DNA of 32,379 nucleotides from Gemmatimonadaceae bacterium. Lineage in GTDB: Bacteria > Gemmatimonadota > Gemmatimonadetes > Gemmatimonadales > Gemmatimonadaceae. Below are positions 1 through 8,384 of this stretch, in pieces; within the stretch, counting starts at the first letter, position 1, and every line of letters starts with the position of its first letter. Position numbers and translations under genes: made by a program. Under the pieces are notes generated by a model. The model was given only the letters and a program-made list of their open reading frames with translations, was not told where the DNA came from and did no database searches. The DNA lies in contig JANYIN010000080.1 in the NCBI GenBank assembly GCA_025362035.1, positions 1 through 32,379 of the forward strand, given 5' to 3'.

Positions 1-1403
1 CGTTCGCGATGAGCTTCCACTCCCCTCGTCCTGCCGGCGACGATCTCGCCTTTGCCGAGTCCGTTTCGTCACTGTGCGCACAGGCGCTGGTGCGGTCGCG
101 ACTGCACGAGGCCGATCGCATGGCCGCCGAGCGCATGATCGTGCTGCAGGCGGTGACCGAGGCGTTCGCCGGGGTCACGCGACGCGCGGACGTCGCGCGC
201 GTGGTGATCGACCATGCACTGCCCGCCGTCGGCGCCGCCGCCGGTTCGCTGTTCGTCTGCACGAAGGGCGAAGCCGGGAACGATGTCCTCGAAGTCGTGG
301 ACCACGCGGGCTACGCCACGGGCTTGATCGAAGCACTCCACCACATTTCGCTGGACTCGCCCATTGCCGCCTGCGAGGTCGTGCGCACGGGCAAGCCGCT
401 CTGGGTAGAATCGCTGGCCGCGGAATCCGTGAACGACCCGGGCCTTGTACCGTTCGTGGCGGCGGGACTGCGCGCTGCCGCATTCGTCCCCCTCACCATG
501 GGAGAACGCACCGTGGGTGCGGCGGTGTTCAGCTTTGCCGCACCCCACCGCTTTTCTGTGGGGGAACGCGCGGTGCTCGAGTCCGTGGCGCGGCAGTGCG
601 CCGAGGCACTGGACCGGTCGCGACTGTACGAGGCGGAGCAGACGGCACGGGCGGAAGCGGAACGGGCCCGAGCGGCCGCCGAAATTGCCAGCCAGGCAAA
701 GAGTCAATTTCTCGCCAACATGTCGCACGAGTTGCGCACGCCCCTCAATGCCATCGCGGGCCACGTGCAGTTGCTCGAAATGGGGCTACATGGCCCCGTC
801 ACGGATGCGCAGCGCAGCACGCTCCAGCGGGTGGAACGCGCGCAGGAGCATCTGCTCGGCCTCATCAACCAGCTGCTCAACTATGCGAAGCTGGGCACGG
901 GCACCGTGGAATTCGACGTGCGATCCACCGATTTGCGCGCGGTGCTCGACGACGTGACGCCGATGATCGAACCACAGATGTCGGCCAAGCGACTGTCATA
1001 TGAGATTCACGTGCCCGAACTCGACCGTCACGTGCTGGCCGATGCCGACAAGCTGCGGCAGGTCGTCCTGAACCTCCTGGCCAACGCCACGAAATTCACG
1101 CCCACGGGCGGCCACGTGGAAGTGGAGCTCGCATCGCGTCCCGCCACGCCGGACGTCGTCTACCTGCGCGTGCTGGACACCGGCATCGGAATCCCGCTGG
1201 AAAAGCAGGAAGTCATCTTCGAGCCGTTCGTGCAGGTGCGCGATGAGTCCACAACGTGGTCGATGGACGGCACCGGGTTGGGACTCTCCATCAGCCGCGA
1301 CCTCGCACGTGGAATGGGCGGCGACATCCGTGTCCGCAGCAAGGACGGCCAGGGATCCGCGTTCACCGTCACACTGCGCCGCGCGCCAGCGATTCTGCAC
1401 TGA
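1..1403 (+). CDS. GAF-domain hybrid-less sensor histidine kinase, 5' end outside window
   Basis: Sensor kinase of the soluble GAF-HisKA-HATPase type, expected to autophosphorylate on histidine and pass phosphate to a response regulator not in this window. Numbering from the ATG at position 9: a GAF domain spans about 45-205, a coiled-coil linker 205-232, HisKA has His240 in an SHELRTP H-box, and the HATPase domain has the N-box (NLLANATKF, about 355-363), DTGIGIP (about 390-396) and GTGLGLSIS (about 421-429). The frame is open to the left edge. The first 37 residues (with F-A before the ATG) align with the end of the GAF domain that follows, e.g. ALVRSRLHEAD versus ALDRSRLYEAE. The ATG at 9 is therefore almost certainly internal, and the real protein has at least two tandem GAF domains. 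No receiver domain follows. No transmembrane segment is visible in the part seen. The stop lies 11 bases from the convergent pyrophosphatase gene. Confidence 0.9.
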   Translation, partial: FAMSFHSPRPAGDDLAFAESVSSLCAQALVRSRLHEADRMAAERMIVLQAVTEAFAGVTRRADVARVVIDHALPAVGAAAGSLFVCTKGEAGNDVLEVVDHAGYATGLIEALHHISLDSPIAACEVVRTGKPLWVESLAAESVNDPGLVPFVAAGLRAAAFVPLTMGERTVGAAVFSFAAPHRFSVGERAVLESVARQCAEALDRSRLYEAEQTARAEAERARAAAEIASQAKSQFLANMSHELRTPLNAIAGHVQLLEMGLHGPVTDAQRSTLQRVERAQEHLLGLINQLLNYAKLGTGTVEFDVRSTDLRAVLDDVTPMIEPQMSAKRLSYEIHVPELDRHVLADADKLRQVVLNLLANATKFTPTGGHVEVELASRPATPDVVYLRVLDTGIGIPLEKQEVIFEPFVQVRDESTTWSMDGTGLGLSISRDLARGMGGDIRVRSKDGQGSAFTVTLRRAPAILH

Positions 1404-1414
1404 TCACCAACGGG

Positions 1415-2047
1415 TCAGACCTTCTTGTGGCGCCCGCTCCGCTTCTGGCCCTGCTTCACACATTTCAGCGCGGCGCGGGCGCCTTTCCAGGCCCGCACCT
1501 CGAAGATCTTGCCGCGCGCTTGGTTGTAGAACTCGAAGAAGTGCTCGATCTCCGTGATGAAGTCGGAAGGCAGGTCACCCAGACGCTCCACTTGCGAATG
1601 CCGGTGCGAGTCCACCGATACGGCAAGGAGCCGGTCGTTCTCCATCACCGTGCCGTCGTTGTCGGTCTGGCGGGCGCGGATCACGCCGATGAGCCGCGAA
1701 GGGACGAGGCAGCCGGGGTAAACAGGCTCGTCCATCAACACCATGACATCCAGCGGATCTCCATCTTCGCCCAACGTGGAAGGCACAAAGCCGAATGCGT
1801 GCGGGAACGACGCACCCTGGGGTAGCACCGCTGAGAGCCGGAAGAGCCAGCACGCCGGGTCGAACGCGAATTTGTTGCGGCTGCCCTGCGGTGTTTCCAC
1901 GATTGCCATCAATGCGCCGGATTCGCGATCGAAGGCGGGAAGATCCAACGCTGGATGCCGCGGTGAGCGAGGGGGCACGAACGAGCTCCGCTGAGGTTCA
2001 CCAGACACACGTGCAAAGCGCGCACCCGCGCGCCCGCAGAGCGCCAT
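1415..2047 (-). CDS. Inorganic pyrophosphatase, family I variant
   Basis: Soluble inorganic diphosphatase that hydrolyses pyrophosphate to phosphate in the cytoplasm and so pulls biosynthetic reactions forward. The family signature DGDPLDV is present, with metal-binding Asp at 95, 97 and 100 of the 210-residue frame. It is preceded by ETPQGSRNKF (51-60), which matches the substrate-binding EIPKGSxxKYE stretch with the last Glu missing. The third metal/phosphate region reads ENDRLLAV (136-143) rather than the usual DxKLLAV, so this is a divergent subfamily and not the E. coli type. The C-terminus is Lys/Arg-rich. The start is uncertain: no Shine-Dalgarno sequence is visible before the ATG at 2047, a GTG lies at codon 14, and the fold seems to begin near HPALDLP (31-37), which argues against the internal Met47. 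It is convergent with the upstream kinase. Confidence 0.85.
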   Translation of the reverse strand: MALCGRAGARFARVSGEPQRSSFVPPRSPRHPALDLPAFDRESGALMAIVETPQGSRNKFAFDPACWLFRLSAVLPQGASFPHAFGFVPSTLGEDGDPLDVMVLMDEPVYPGCLVPSRLIGVIRARQTDNDGTVMENDRLLAVSVDSHRHSQVERLGDLPSDFITEIEHFFEFYNQARGKIFEVRAWKGARAALKCVKQGQKRSGRHKKV

Positions 2048-2091
2048 CGTGAATGCGAGCGCGGTCTACTCGGTCGGGGCGGGTGCTGAAC

Positions 2092-3015
2092 TCACGGCTG
2101 CTGCGCGGCCCGCTGCACGTCCCGCCACGTGACGAGCACCACGTGGTTGTCTCGCAGCGCCTTCTGGAATTCGGCGCTCGTCATCACGTCGTAGTCGCGC
2201 TGTCGCCACGCCGAGCCGTACGGCTCATGGTCGACCATTACGGCCTGCAACTCGGCGTCGTCGTGGCCGAGATGGACGATGATCTGCGTGAGGCCGGGCT
2301 TGAGGTTGGCGATCGCGTTCAAGTAGAACGCCTTCCATTGGTCCCGCGGAACGTCGGTGCTGGCGACGATCAGCGCATCGAGCACCACGTCCCGGTCCGA
2401 GAACAGTCCCTGCGGCGCGGCGCGCGGGCCGTCGCGAACCGCAAGAAAGGGAAGGCGATATTCACGCGCCACCTTGACGTACGCGGCGATGAGGTCGGGC
2501 GTGGTGAAGAGCGCCGCCATGTGGCTGTCGAGGTGGGTGGGATGAATCCCGAGCGCCATGGCACGGTCCACCTGAGCGCGAAGCTCTCGTTCGATCTCCG
2601 CCGGCTTCGCCCTCGCCGCCACCGGATCGGTTTCGTTCGGGAACGTACCGTCGGAATCGAGCAGGCTCGGCACCTTGTCGTTCGGTGCCACGCTACCCCA
2701 GCGATATGTCTTCCACTCGCTCGTCACGGTGAGGTGCAGTCCGAGGTCCGCGTTGGGATGCGACCGGGCGTAGGCTGCCACCTCGGTGAGCCAGGGAGTC
2801 GGCACCATGATGCTGGCGGACGAGATGGCACCTCGGTCCAGCGCGTCGAAGCTGGCGGCGTCCACCGAATGGGCCGCGCCGAGATCGTCGGCGTGGAGGA
2901 TCAGCAGCTTGGTGTCGGCAGGATGGCCGAGTCGCTCGGCGATGGTTCGTGTCTGAGCAGAGACTGACGATGCGAAAACGCCCCACACTACCGATGACCA
3001 GAAGAGCAGCTTCAT
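2092..3015 (-). CDS. Exported ChbG/HpnK (YdjC-like) family carbohydrate deacetylase
   Basis: Member of the YdjC/ChbG/HpnK family, metal-dependent deacetylases acting on N-acetylated sugars such as chito-oligosaccharides or hopanoid-linked GlcNAc. Residues 1-20 form a signal peptide ending SVSA-Q, so the enzyme is exported, unlike cytoplasmic ChbG. The metal-site motifs are present: HADDLG (41-46), GLHLT (92-96) and HLDSH (161-165). The length of 307 is slightly above the family norm, as expected with the signal peptide. A strong ribosome binding site (GGAGG six bases before the ATG on the minus strand) supports the start. It is divergent from the TPR gene and not obviously in an operon with the pyrophosphatase, from which it is separated by 44 bases. 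The substrate cannot be told from sequence. Confidence 0.85.
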   Translation of the reverse strand: MKLLFWSSVVWGVFASSVSAQTRTIAERLGHPADTKLLILHADDLGAAHSVDAASFDALDRGAISSASIMVPTPWLTEVAAYARSHPNADLGLHLTVTSEWKTYRWGSVAPNDKVPSLLDSDGTFPNETDPVAARAKPAEIERELRAQVDRAMALGIHPTHLDSHMAALFTTPDLIAAYVKVAREYRLPFLAVRDGPRAAPQGLFSDRDVVLDALIVASTDVPRDQWKAFYLNAIANLKPGLTQIIVHLGHDDAELQAVMVDHEPYGSAWRQRDYDVMTSAEFQKALRDNHVVLVTWRDVQRAAQQP

Positions 3016-3111
3016 GAACGCCTCCGAGAATCGTGGAAGAGCCGGCTGCGGCGTGACGCAAACGCTACGGTCACCAAGGCCGTCTGGAAAGCGGCAAGCG
3101 GATTCTGCCGG

Positions 3112-4131
3112 ATGGCGTGCGATCGGCCGAGCAGACAGATATCTTCGGCAATGCTCGAGACGGACGTCGGACGGCCCGCAAGGGCACAGGGAATCCAGAC
3201 GGATGCGCTACTGCGTCAGGGCACCCTCGAATACGACGCGGGCAACCTCGAGGAAGCAGAGCGGCTGTTTCGCGAGGCGTTGCGGGTCAGGGCAGGGTCG
3301 CCGGAAGCCGACGGCACCGCGCTCGTCTCGACGCTCATCGCGCTCGGACAGGTGCTCGTCGCCCGCGGCGCAGCCGAGGATGCACACGACGTCCTCACGG
3401 AGGCGTTGCGGCTCCGCGACGAGAGCGGCGAGTCCAGCGATGCCGACCTGGTGGTGCTGCTCAATGAGATGAGCCGGCTGAGTCTCGCGGAGGCCGACTA
3501 CGCATCCGCCGAGCCGCTCCTCCGCCGCGTGCTTGCGATCAAGCAGGCGCAAGGCGACGAGCATCCCGACGTGGCCACGGTGCTGGCCAGTATGGGCGCC
3601 ATCCGGATGGCGCTCGGTGATCTCGACGGCGCGGAACGACGATTTCGCGACGCGCTCGCGATACGCGAACGATGGCTGGCGCCCACTCACTTTTCGATCG
3701 CTGCGACGCTCGTGCAGCTCGCCGACGCGATCGCGCTACAGGGCAAGCTGTCCGAGTCGATCACATGTCATCAACGTGCGCTGGCGATACGGGAGCCGAT
3801 GCTCGGGGCCGAGCATCCCGCCCTGCGCGGCGCGCGCGCGCGGATCGAAGACCTGGAACGACAGGAAAGAGAGCAGCCGGTCGCACTGGCCGCCGTGCCG
3901 TGGGCGGGCGAGCTGATGGCCATCCAGCAGGAAATGTCCGAAACGGACCCCCGGGATCAGCCGCGCGTGACACCCTTCGGGCGCGCAATGAGAGCGACGT
4001 CCGAAGGACGAGTGGCGATGTACGTGCTTGCGGCGGTCGTCCTGCTCGTGGTAGCGGCCGTAGGAGTCAAGTCGTACGTCGGACGGAAGGCTCATGACTC
4101 GCCTTATGTCGAAGCGCCCCCCGGAAAGTGA
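3112..4131 (+). CDS. TPR-repeat protein with C-terminal membrane anchor
   Basis: Protein of up to 339 residues built from about five tetratricopeptide units (roughly residues 32-245, period about 42) of the kinesin-light-chain/TPR_12 type. Recurrent cores are GNLEEAERLFREAL, ADYASAEPLLRRVL and GDLDGAERRFRDAL, each followed by a histidine-proline or similar link (DEHPDVA, AEHPALR). A linker follows and then one hydrophobic segment (about 303-323, MYVLAAVVLLVVAAVGV) near the C-terminus, so the TPR part should face the cytoplasm with a tail anchor. TPR arrays of this kind serve protein-protein interaction and are common beside bacterial Ser/Thr kinases, but no kinase is seen here. Neither ATG 3112 nor ATG 3151 has a clear ribosome binding site, so the start is open. 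The partner is unknown. Confidence 0.75.
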   Translation: MACDRPSRQISSAMLETDVGRPARAQGIQTDALLRQGTLEYDAGNLEEAERLFREALRVRAGSPEADGTALVSTLIALGQVLVARGAAEDAHDVLTEALRLRDESGESSDADLVVLLNEMSRLSLAEADYASAEPLLRRVLAIKQAQGDEHPDVATVLASMGAIRMALGDLDGAERRFRDALAIRERWLAPTHFSIAATLVQLADAIALQGKLSESITCHQRALAIREPMLGAEHPALRGARARIEDLERQEREQPVALAAVPWAGELMAIQQEMSETDPRDQPRVTPFGRAMRATSEGRVAMYVLAAVVLLVVAAVGVKSYVGRKAHDSPYVEAPPGK

Positions 4132-4406
4132 GAAGACAGCCACCGCACAATGATGTACTGGATTGGAGCAGTACTTGGACTGGCATCCACCCTCCCAGAA
4201 AGCCTGGAGAGGATCTGTCCACTCGTTTTGGGAGCCGGTATGCCATTCCCAGTACTGCAGTAGTCCGGTACTTCATTCTGCAGTGAATAAAGAAACAACT
4301 GCCGATGCGAGTACTGGACCAGCTTCTCTTTCTTGACCTGACCGCTGACTAGAACGATTGTTGGCCCCTGCGTCTCCGACGCGTTAACCCCTCACAGGAG
4401 TGGCCG
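4132..4406. other. Low-GC intergenic region with clustered GTACT motifs
   Basis: This 275-base gap is visibly less GC-rich than the flanking genes. It carries five GTACT cores: TGTACTGGA at 4154, CAGTACTT at 4169, AGTACTGCA at 4251, GGTACTT at 4267 and AGTACTGGA at 4310. Three of them are the full palindrome AGTACT. A TTGACC at 4333 could be a -35 element, but no convincing -10 lies at the right distance. No ORF with coding character and no tRNA-like fold was seen. The region may hold the promoter and operators of the following hydrolase gene. Confidence 0.4.
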
Positions 4407-6389
4407 ATGGCACGTGGCTACCGCACGATCTTCGTCGCGAGCGCATTGCTGCTAACGGGTGTTCAGACCGCACCGGCTCAGGGCCGAGGGGGCGGGTTGC
4501 CCGACAGCGTCAAGGCGCACCGGTGGGCGGTCGAAAACGAGCTGCAGTCCTTGGCCGCGGTAGACCGCAAGGTGATGATTACCATGCGGGATGGCATTCG
4601 CATCCCAGCGGACATCTACCATCCCAAGGACCCGGCGACCAGGTATCCGACCGTCTGGGTACGCACGCCATACAATTTCAACTTCTGGGATGTCCAGAAC
4701 GGCGTGCCGCGTGACATGACCGCCGCGCTCACCGCCGTGAAGCGCGGCTACGCCTACGTGGACATGCAGGAACGCGGACACTTCTTTGCCGAGGGCAACT
4801 ACGACATCCTCGGCCCGCCGGTGAGCGATGGCGTTGACGAGGTGAAGTGGATGACCAGTCAGCCGTGGTCCAACGGCAAGGTGGGCACCACGGGATGCTC
4901 ATCGACGGCTGAATGGCAAGGCGCTGTCGTGGCGACGAACACGCCGGGTTACGCGGCCTTCAACGTCCAGGGGTTTGGCGCCGGCGTCGGACGGGTAGGG
5001 CCATACTACGAGCAGGGCAACTGGTATCGCGGCGGTGCCGTCCAGATGCTGTTCATCGACTGGCTGTACGGCGAGGAGAATCAGGTGCGGCCGACCTTCC
5101 CGAGGAACACGTCGCAGGCGGATCTGATCCTCGCTTCCAAGTCGTTCGATCTGGCGGAGCATCAGCCGGCCGTGGACTGGGCCACGGAGTTTTGGACGCT
5201 GCCGGAAACCGACCTGCTGAAGCACGTCGATCGGCAGCATGGCACCGTGGGGCAGAAGGGCATCTTCGCCGACAGGATGCCCGTGCCCTCGGGCGGCGCG
5301 ATGATCCAGCGCGCGCCGAACGATCCGGCGTGGTACAAGGGCGGACTGTATCACGACAACATGAGGATCAACGTACCTGGCCTGTGGTTCATGTCGTGGT
5401 ACGACGTGTCCGTGGGACCGAACCTCGAGATGTTCAACCACGTCAGGAAAACGGCCAGAGGCGAGGCGAAGAACCAGCAGTGGGCGATCATCGCGCCCGT
5501 GGGACACTGCTCCTATACCCGTGCCACCGAGCACACAGTGGTGGGCGAGCGCGACATGGGAGACGCGCGGCTCGGCTATCAGGAGATCATGTACGAGTTC
5601 TTCGACCGCTTCCTGAAGGGCCAGGGCGGCGCGGCGCTCGATACGATGCCGCACGTGCGCTACTACACGATGGGATCGAACAAATGGCAGAGCGCCGATC
5701 AATGGCCTCCGCGCGGCGCCGAACCGGTCACGTTTTATCTGTCCAGCGGCGGCAACGCGAACACGCTGAACGGCGACGGGACGCTGAGCAGGGAAAAGCC
5801 AACGACGGACAGGCCCGACCGGTTCACGTACGATCCGATGAAGCCGGTGATGTCGCACGGCGGCAACGTCTGCTGCCAGGGCAATGCCGTTGGCGCGGGC
5901 GCGATGGATCAGCGCGAAACGGAAGCGCGGCCGGACGTGCTGGTTTTCACAAGCGACGCGTTCACCGACGGCACGGAGTTGAGCGGGCCGATCATCCCCA
6001 CCCTGTATGTGGATTCGGACGCCAAGGACACCGATTTCACGGTCAAGGTGCTCGACGTCTACCCGGACGGACACGCGTACAATCTCGACGAGTCAATCCA
6101 GCGGATGCGATATCGCAACGGCTACGACAAGCCGCTCGCGTGGATGGAAAAGGGCAAGGTCACGAAGGTGACGCTGCAGCCGCTGAACACGAGCAACTAC
6201 TTCGAGAAGGGCCACAAGCTCCGCATCGAAGTGTCGAGCAGCAATTTCCCGCGGTTCGACCGCAACCTGAACACGGGCGGGAACAACTACGACGAGACAA
6301 AGGGCGTGGTGGCGCACAACCGCGTGCATCACTCGGCGGAGTATCCGTCGTCGTTGACGGTCACGTTCGTGAAGAAGCCGCAGCCGTGA
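4407..6389 (+). CDS. Exported CocE/NonD-family (X-Pro dipeptidyl-peptidase S15-like) hydrolase
   Basis: Alpha/beta-hydrolase of the CocE/NonD family, which hydrolyses esters, amides or acyl-peptide substrates. The true substrate is not predictable here. A signal peptide (about 1-25, ending APAQ) implies export. The catalytic triad can be placed from family context: Ser165 in TGCSSTAEW (families usually show GxSYxG), Asp333 in MSWYDVS and His367 in APVGHCS. Residues about 50-390 form the hydrolase core with its helical cap. Residues about 400-655 form the jelly-roll C-terminal domain typical of PepX_C, including [24 protein letters not shown] strands. The length of 660 is normal for the family. 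The ribosome binding site CACAGGAG lies about seven bases before the ATG and fixes the start. It appears monocistronic, since a repeat element follows directly. Confidence 0.87.
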   Translation: MARGYRTIFVASALLLTGVQTAPAQGRGGGLPDSVKAHRWAVENELQSLAAVDRKVMITMRDGIRIPADIYHPKDPATRYPTVWVRTPYNFNFWDVQNGVPRDMTAALTAVKRGYAYVDMQERGHFFAEGNYDILGPPVSDGVDEVKWMTSQPWSNGKVGTTGCSSTAEWQGAVVATNTPGYAAFNVQGFGAGVGRVGPYYEQGNWYRGGAVQMLFIDWLYGEENQVRPTFPRNTSQADLILASKSFDLAEHQPAVDWATEFWTLPETDLLKHVDRQHGTVGQKGIFADRMPVPSGGAMIQRAPNDPAWYKGGLYHDNMRINVPGLWFMSWYDVSVGPNLEMFNHVRKTARGEAKNQQWAIIAPVGHCSYTRATEHTVVGERDMGDARLGYQEIMYEFFDRFLKGQGGAALDTMPHVRYYTMGSNKWQSADQWPPRGAEPVTFYLSSGGNANTLNGDGTLSREKPTTDRPDRFTYDPMKPVMSHGGNVCCQGNAVGAGAMDQRETEARPDVLVFTSDAFTDGTELSGPIIPTLYVDSDAKDTDFTVKVLDVYPDGHAYNLDESIQRMRYRNGYDKPLAWMEKGKVTKVTLQPLNTSNYFEKGHKLRIEVSSSNFPRFDRNLNTGGNNYDETKGVVAHNRVHHSAEYPSSLTVTFVKKPQP

Positions 6390-6395
6390 TAGCCG

Positions 6396-6609
6396 GGAAC
6401 TGAATACCGCGGATGACGCGGATGAAACGGCGCGAATTGGCACGGATACGACGCCAATCACGCGCTCACCGCAGCACACGCTGCGTCGCTCGGCTACCTC
6501 GATCAATTGGGGGTGAACCGCCGAGTGGCTGCGCGGGGTGAGCCGAGGTCCGCGGGGAGCAATCAGCGGCGATCCGTAGGATCCGCGTACATCCGCGGTA
6601 GGCAGTTCC
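6396..6609. repeat. MITE-like intergenic repeat with imperfect inverted ends
   Basis: Element of about 214 bases immediately after the hydrolase stop. The left end (6396-6423, GGAACTGAATACCGCGGATG then ACGCGGAT) pairs with the right end (6581-6609), whose reverse complement is GGAACTGCCTACCGCGGATG then TACGCGGAT: two mismatches and one extra base over 28-29. The interior has further CGCGGAT-like words and no ORF. The right 60 bases (6550-6609) recur exactly at 7662-7721. There is no transposase, so it would be non-autonomous if mobile. Target-site duplication was not evident. Confidence 0.65.
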
Positions 6610-6722
6610 ACCCGGACACTTGACCAAACTGACGGAGACGTGAACGTTATTGCCGAGACTGCTGCTTCGGCGCAGAAGCGGCGTTCGCATACCAACGTTT
6701 TGAAATGAGAAGGGAGGGAAAG
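6610..6722 (+). promoter_or_regulatory. Leader of the PEP-CTERM gene
   Basis: Between the repeat element and the next start codon are a possible -35 TTGACC at 6620, two AACGTT palindromes (6643-6648 and 6694-6699) and a strong purine-rich ribosome binding site, GGAGGG at about 6713-6718, before ATG 6723. No good -10 box was identified, so promoter placement is tentative. Confidence 0.3.
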
Positions 6723-7577
6723 ATGATTCGCTTCTCCCGGCGGTTCGCGCTGTCTGGAATTCTGGTCGGCGGCGTGATCGCCTACAGCGCCGCGGCGCAC
6801 GCGCAGATATCCGACAATTTTCAGTCGTACGCCGTGGGCTCGCTCCCCTCGCCCAAATGGCAGGATGCGGGCGCCGTGCTGCCGGGCTTCCCCGTTCCTC
6901 CCTTCCCGTCGGCCTTCGTCATCAATACGCTCGATAAGCACGGGAATGCGACACAGGCCGTCAGCACGGTAGGTGCGCTCGCGGAAAGCAAGGGCATCTT
7001 TGCGTTCGTCCCGGTTGCCACGCAGTACTCGTTGTTCGCCGACGTGCGGATCGACCGGTACAGCGACCATCCCCAAAACACCGTCGGCGACTGGGCGATG
7101 CAACTCTCGTTCGGGCAGAACGGGGTGGACAACTGGGCCAACACACCGCAGGCCGGTATCTACGCGTCGTCACTCACGGAAGGATGGAGGCTCTACGTCG
7201 CCATTGCGGGGACGAACGCCGACATCAATCTCAACGTGGCCGCCACACCCGGCGTGTGGTACACGGTGGCGCAGAGCCTGGACATCACGACGGGCATCTT
7301 CCACAGCCAGATCTGGGATGGCGCCTCGGGGACCCAGTTGCTCGATCAGTTCAATACGATTGCGGGATGGAACCAGGCCGGCGCGTCCCAGTTCGATGCC
7401 TTTGCATTCGTTGGGGGCGACCACTCCCCTGCCGACACGTACGGCAACATAGGGGTGATCGACAACGTGAACATCACCACCGCGACGCCCGAACCGGGCA
7501 CCATGGCACTGGTAGCGTTGGGAGTCCTTCCGCTCGTCGGTCGGATTGGGCGACGGAGACGTCACCTGACGGCGTAG
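6723..7577 (+). CDS. PEP-CTERM sorting domain protein, secreted
   Basis: Exported protein of 284 residues of unknown function with a tripartite C-terminal sorting signal. PEPGT (from about residue 257) is followed by a hydrophobic stretch (MALVALGVLPLVG) and then a basic cluster (RIGRRRR). Proteins with this tail are recognised by an exosortase and delivered to the envelope or exopolysaccharide matrix. The N-terminus is a signal peptide ending SAAAHA-Q (about 1-28). The body (about 30-250) is rich in Trp, Asn, Gly and aromatic strands, e.g. WAMQLSFGQNG and WYTVAQSLDITTG. It looks like a concanavalin-like beta-sandwich, though this is only a guess. ATG 6723 is preferred over the in-frame ATG at 6705 because GGAGGG sits just before it and the signal peptide then starts cleanly. 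No exosortase gene is in the window. Confidence 0.8.
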   Translation: MIRFSRRFALSGILVGGVIAYSAAAHAQISDNFQSYAVGSLPSPKWQDAGAVLPGFPVPPFPSAFVINTLDKHGNATQAVSTVGALAESKGIFAFVPVATQYSLFADVRIDRYSDHPQNTVGDWAMQLSFGQNGVDNWANTPQAGIYASSLTEGWRLYVAIAGTNADINLNVAATPGVWYTVAQSLDITTGIFHSQIWDGASGTQLLDQFNTIAGWNQAGASQFDAFAFVGGDHSPADTYGNIGVIDNVNITTATPEPGTMALVALGVLPLVGRIGRRRRHLTA

Positions 7578-7655
7578 ACACCAACGGATCGCGCCCGGAC
7601 TGACCGACGCCGGACCAAGGCTGATCACCGAGCGATTCGAGCTGCGGTCGCTCCT

Positions 7656-7721
7656 AGAATACCGCGGGGAGCAATCAGCGGCGATCCGTAGGATCCGCGT
7701 ACATCCGCGGTAGGCAGTTCC
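7656..7721. repeat. Second copy of the intergenic repeat family
   Basis: Bases 7662-7721 are identical to 6550-6609 over 60 positions, including CAATCAGCGGCGATCCG and the terminal ATCCGCGGTAGGCAGTTCC. The copy is bounded on the left by GAATACCGCGG. This gives TACCGCGG at the left and CCGCGGTA near the right, so it is a compact, internally palindromic form of the element. It lies in the gap between the PEP-CTERM gene and the coiled-coil membrane protein gene. Confidence 0.75.
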
Positions 7722-7807
7722 CCGACGCTTCCGGCCACCTGGGAGATTTGGGTATGATTGCCACCTTCCCTCGTGGATGGAACACTGCCGTCGGTCTTGC
7801 GTAGGGA

Positions 7808-8371
7808 ATGTCGAGGCTCAACCACCCAATCATGACTCTCATGCCAGCACCCGGTACCCCACAGGCGGCGGCGGCGGCGGCGGCGCAGGGCGCTCGCGCC
7901 GCGGCACAGGCGCAGGCTGAAGCTGCGCGGCAGGACGCGCAGAATATTCGCGACCAGGCGCAAGCGATCCGGGATCAGGTGCAGCAGCAGATCCGAGGAG
8001 TGCCGGGCGGCATCACGCTGCAGCCTCCCGACTTCGATATGCAGGCGATGCGGCTGGATCACGCACGCCGGCAGGAGAAGATGGTGTTCGCCGAATTCGT
8101 CATCGTCATGATTGCGGCCGTCTTCGTGCTCACACCGATTGCCCGGGCCTTCGCACGCCGCATGGAGGGGAAACAAACCGGAAGGAACCCAGTTGAGGAC
8201 GGATCGCGCGACCAGCTACAGCGGATCGAACAGTCGATCGACGCCATGGCCATCGAGATCGAACGCATCTCGGAAGGACAGCGCTTCACGACGAAGCTGA
8301 TGTCCGGCCGCGAGGACGCCATGCTTCCCGTCGGCTCGCGCGACGACGCACGGAAACCCAGGCCGGGCTGA
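7808..8371 (+). CDS. Small single-pass membrane protein with Ala/Gln-rich coiled coil
   Basis: Hypothetical protein of 187 residues that I cannot name. Residues about 18-62 are an Ala/Gln/Arg-rich helix (AAAAAAAQGARAAAQAQAEAA, partly encoded by a short GCG/GGC run near 7865-7885) likely to form a coiled coil. One transmembrane segment covers about 93-112 (FAEFVIVMIAAVFVLTPIA). The C-terminal part has a second amphipathic helix, DQLQRIEQSIDAMAIEIERI, and SEGQRFTTKLM. The arrangement suggests a membrane-anchored oligomer or scaffold. The start is uncertain: internal Met9 or Met12 is also possible, and there is no strong ribosome binding site. The stop lies 13 bases before the DUF1800 gene, so the two are probably cotranscribed. 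Confidence 0.6.
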   Translation: MSRLNHPIMTLMPAPGTPQAAAAAAAQGARAAAQAQAEAARQDAQNIRDQAQAIRDQVQQQIRGVPGGITLQPPDFDMQAMRLDHARRQEKMVFAEFVIVMIAAVFVLTPIARAFARRMEGKQTGRNPVEDGSRDQLQRIEQSIDAMAIEIERISEGQRFTTKLMSGREDAMLPVGSRDDARKPRPG

Positions 8372-8384
8372 GCCCACTGTTCAT

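Noticed and set aside
4899..6074. 391-codon minus-strand open frame
   Set aside because: It lies opposite the CocE-like coding sequence and has no recognisable domain or start signals.
6643..6699. Two AACGTT words as further LacI operators
   Set aside because: Only the six-base core matches; the flanks do not fit TGTAAACGTTTTCA and the context is an unrelated gene.
7865..7885. GGC/GCG trinucleotide run as a repeat or CRISPR-like feature
   Set aside because: It is a short alanine-coding stretch within a coiled-coil gene, with no spacers or flanking repeats.
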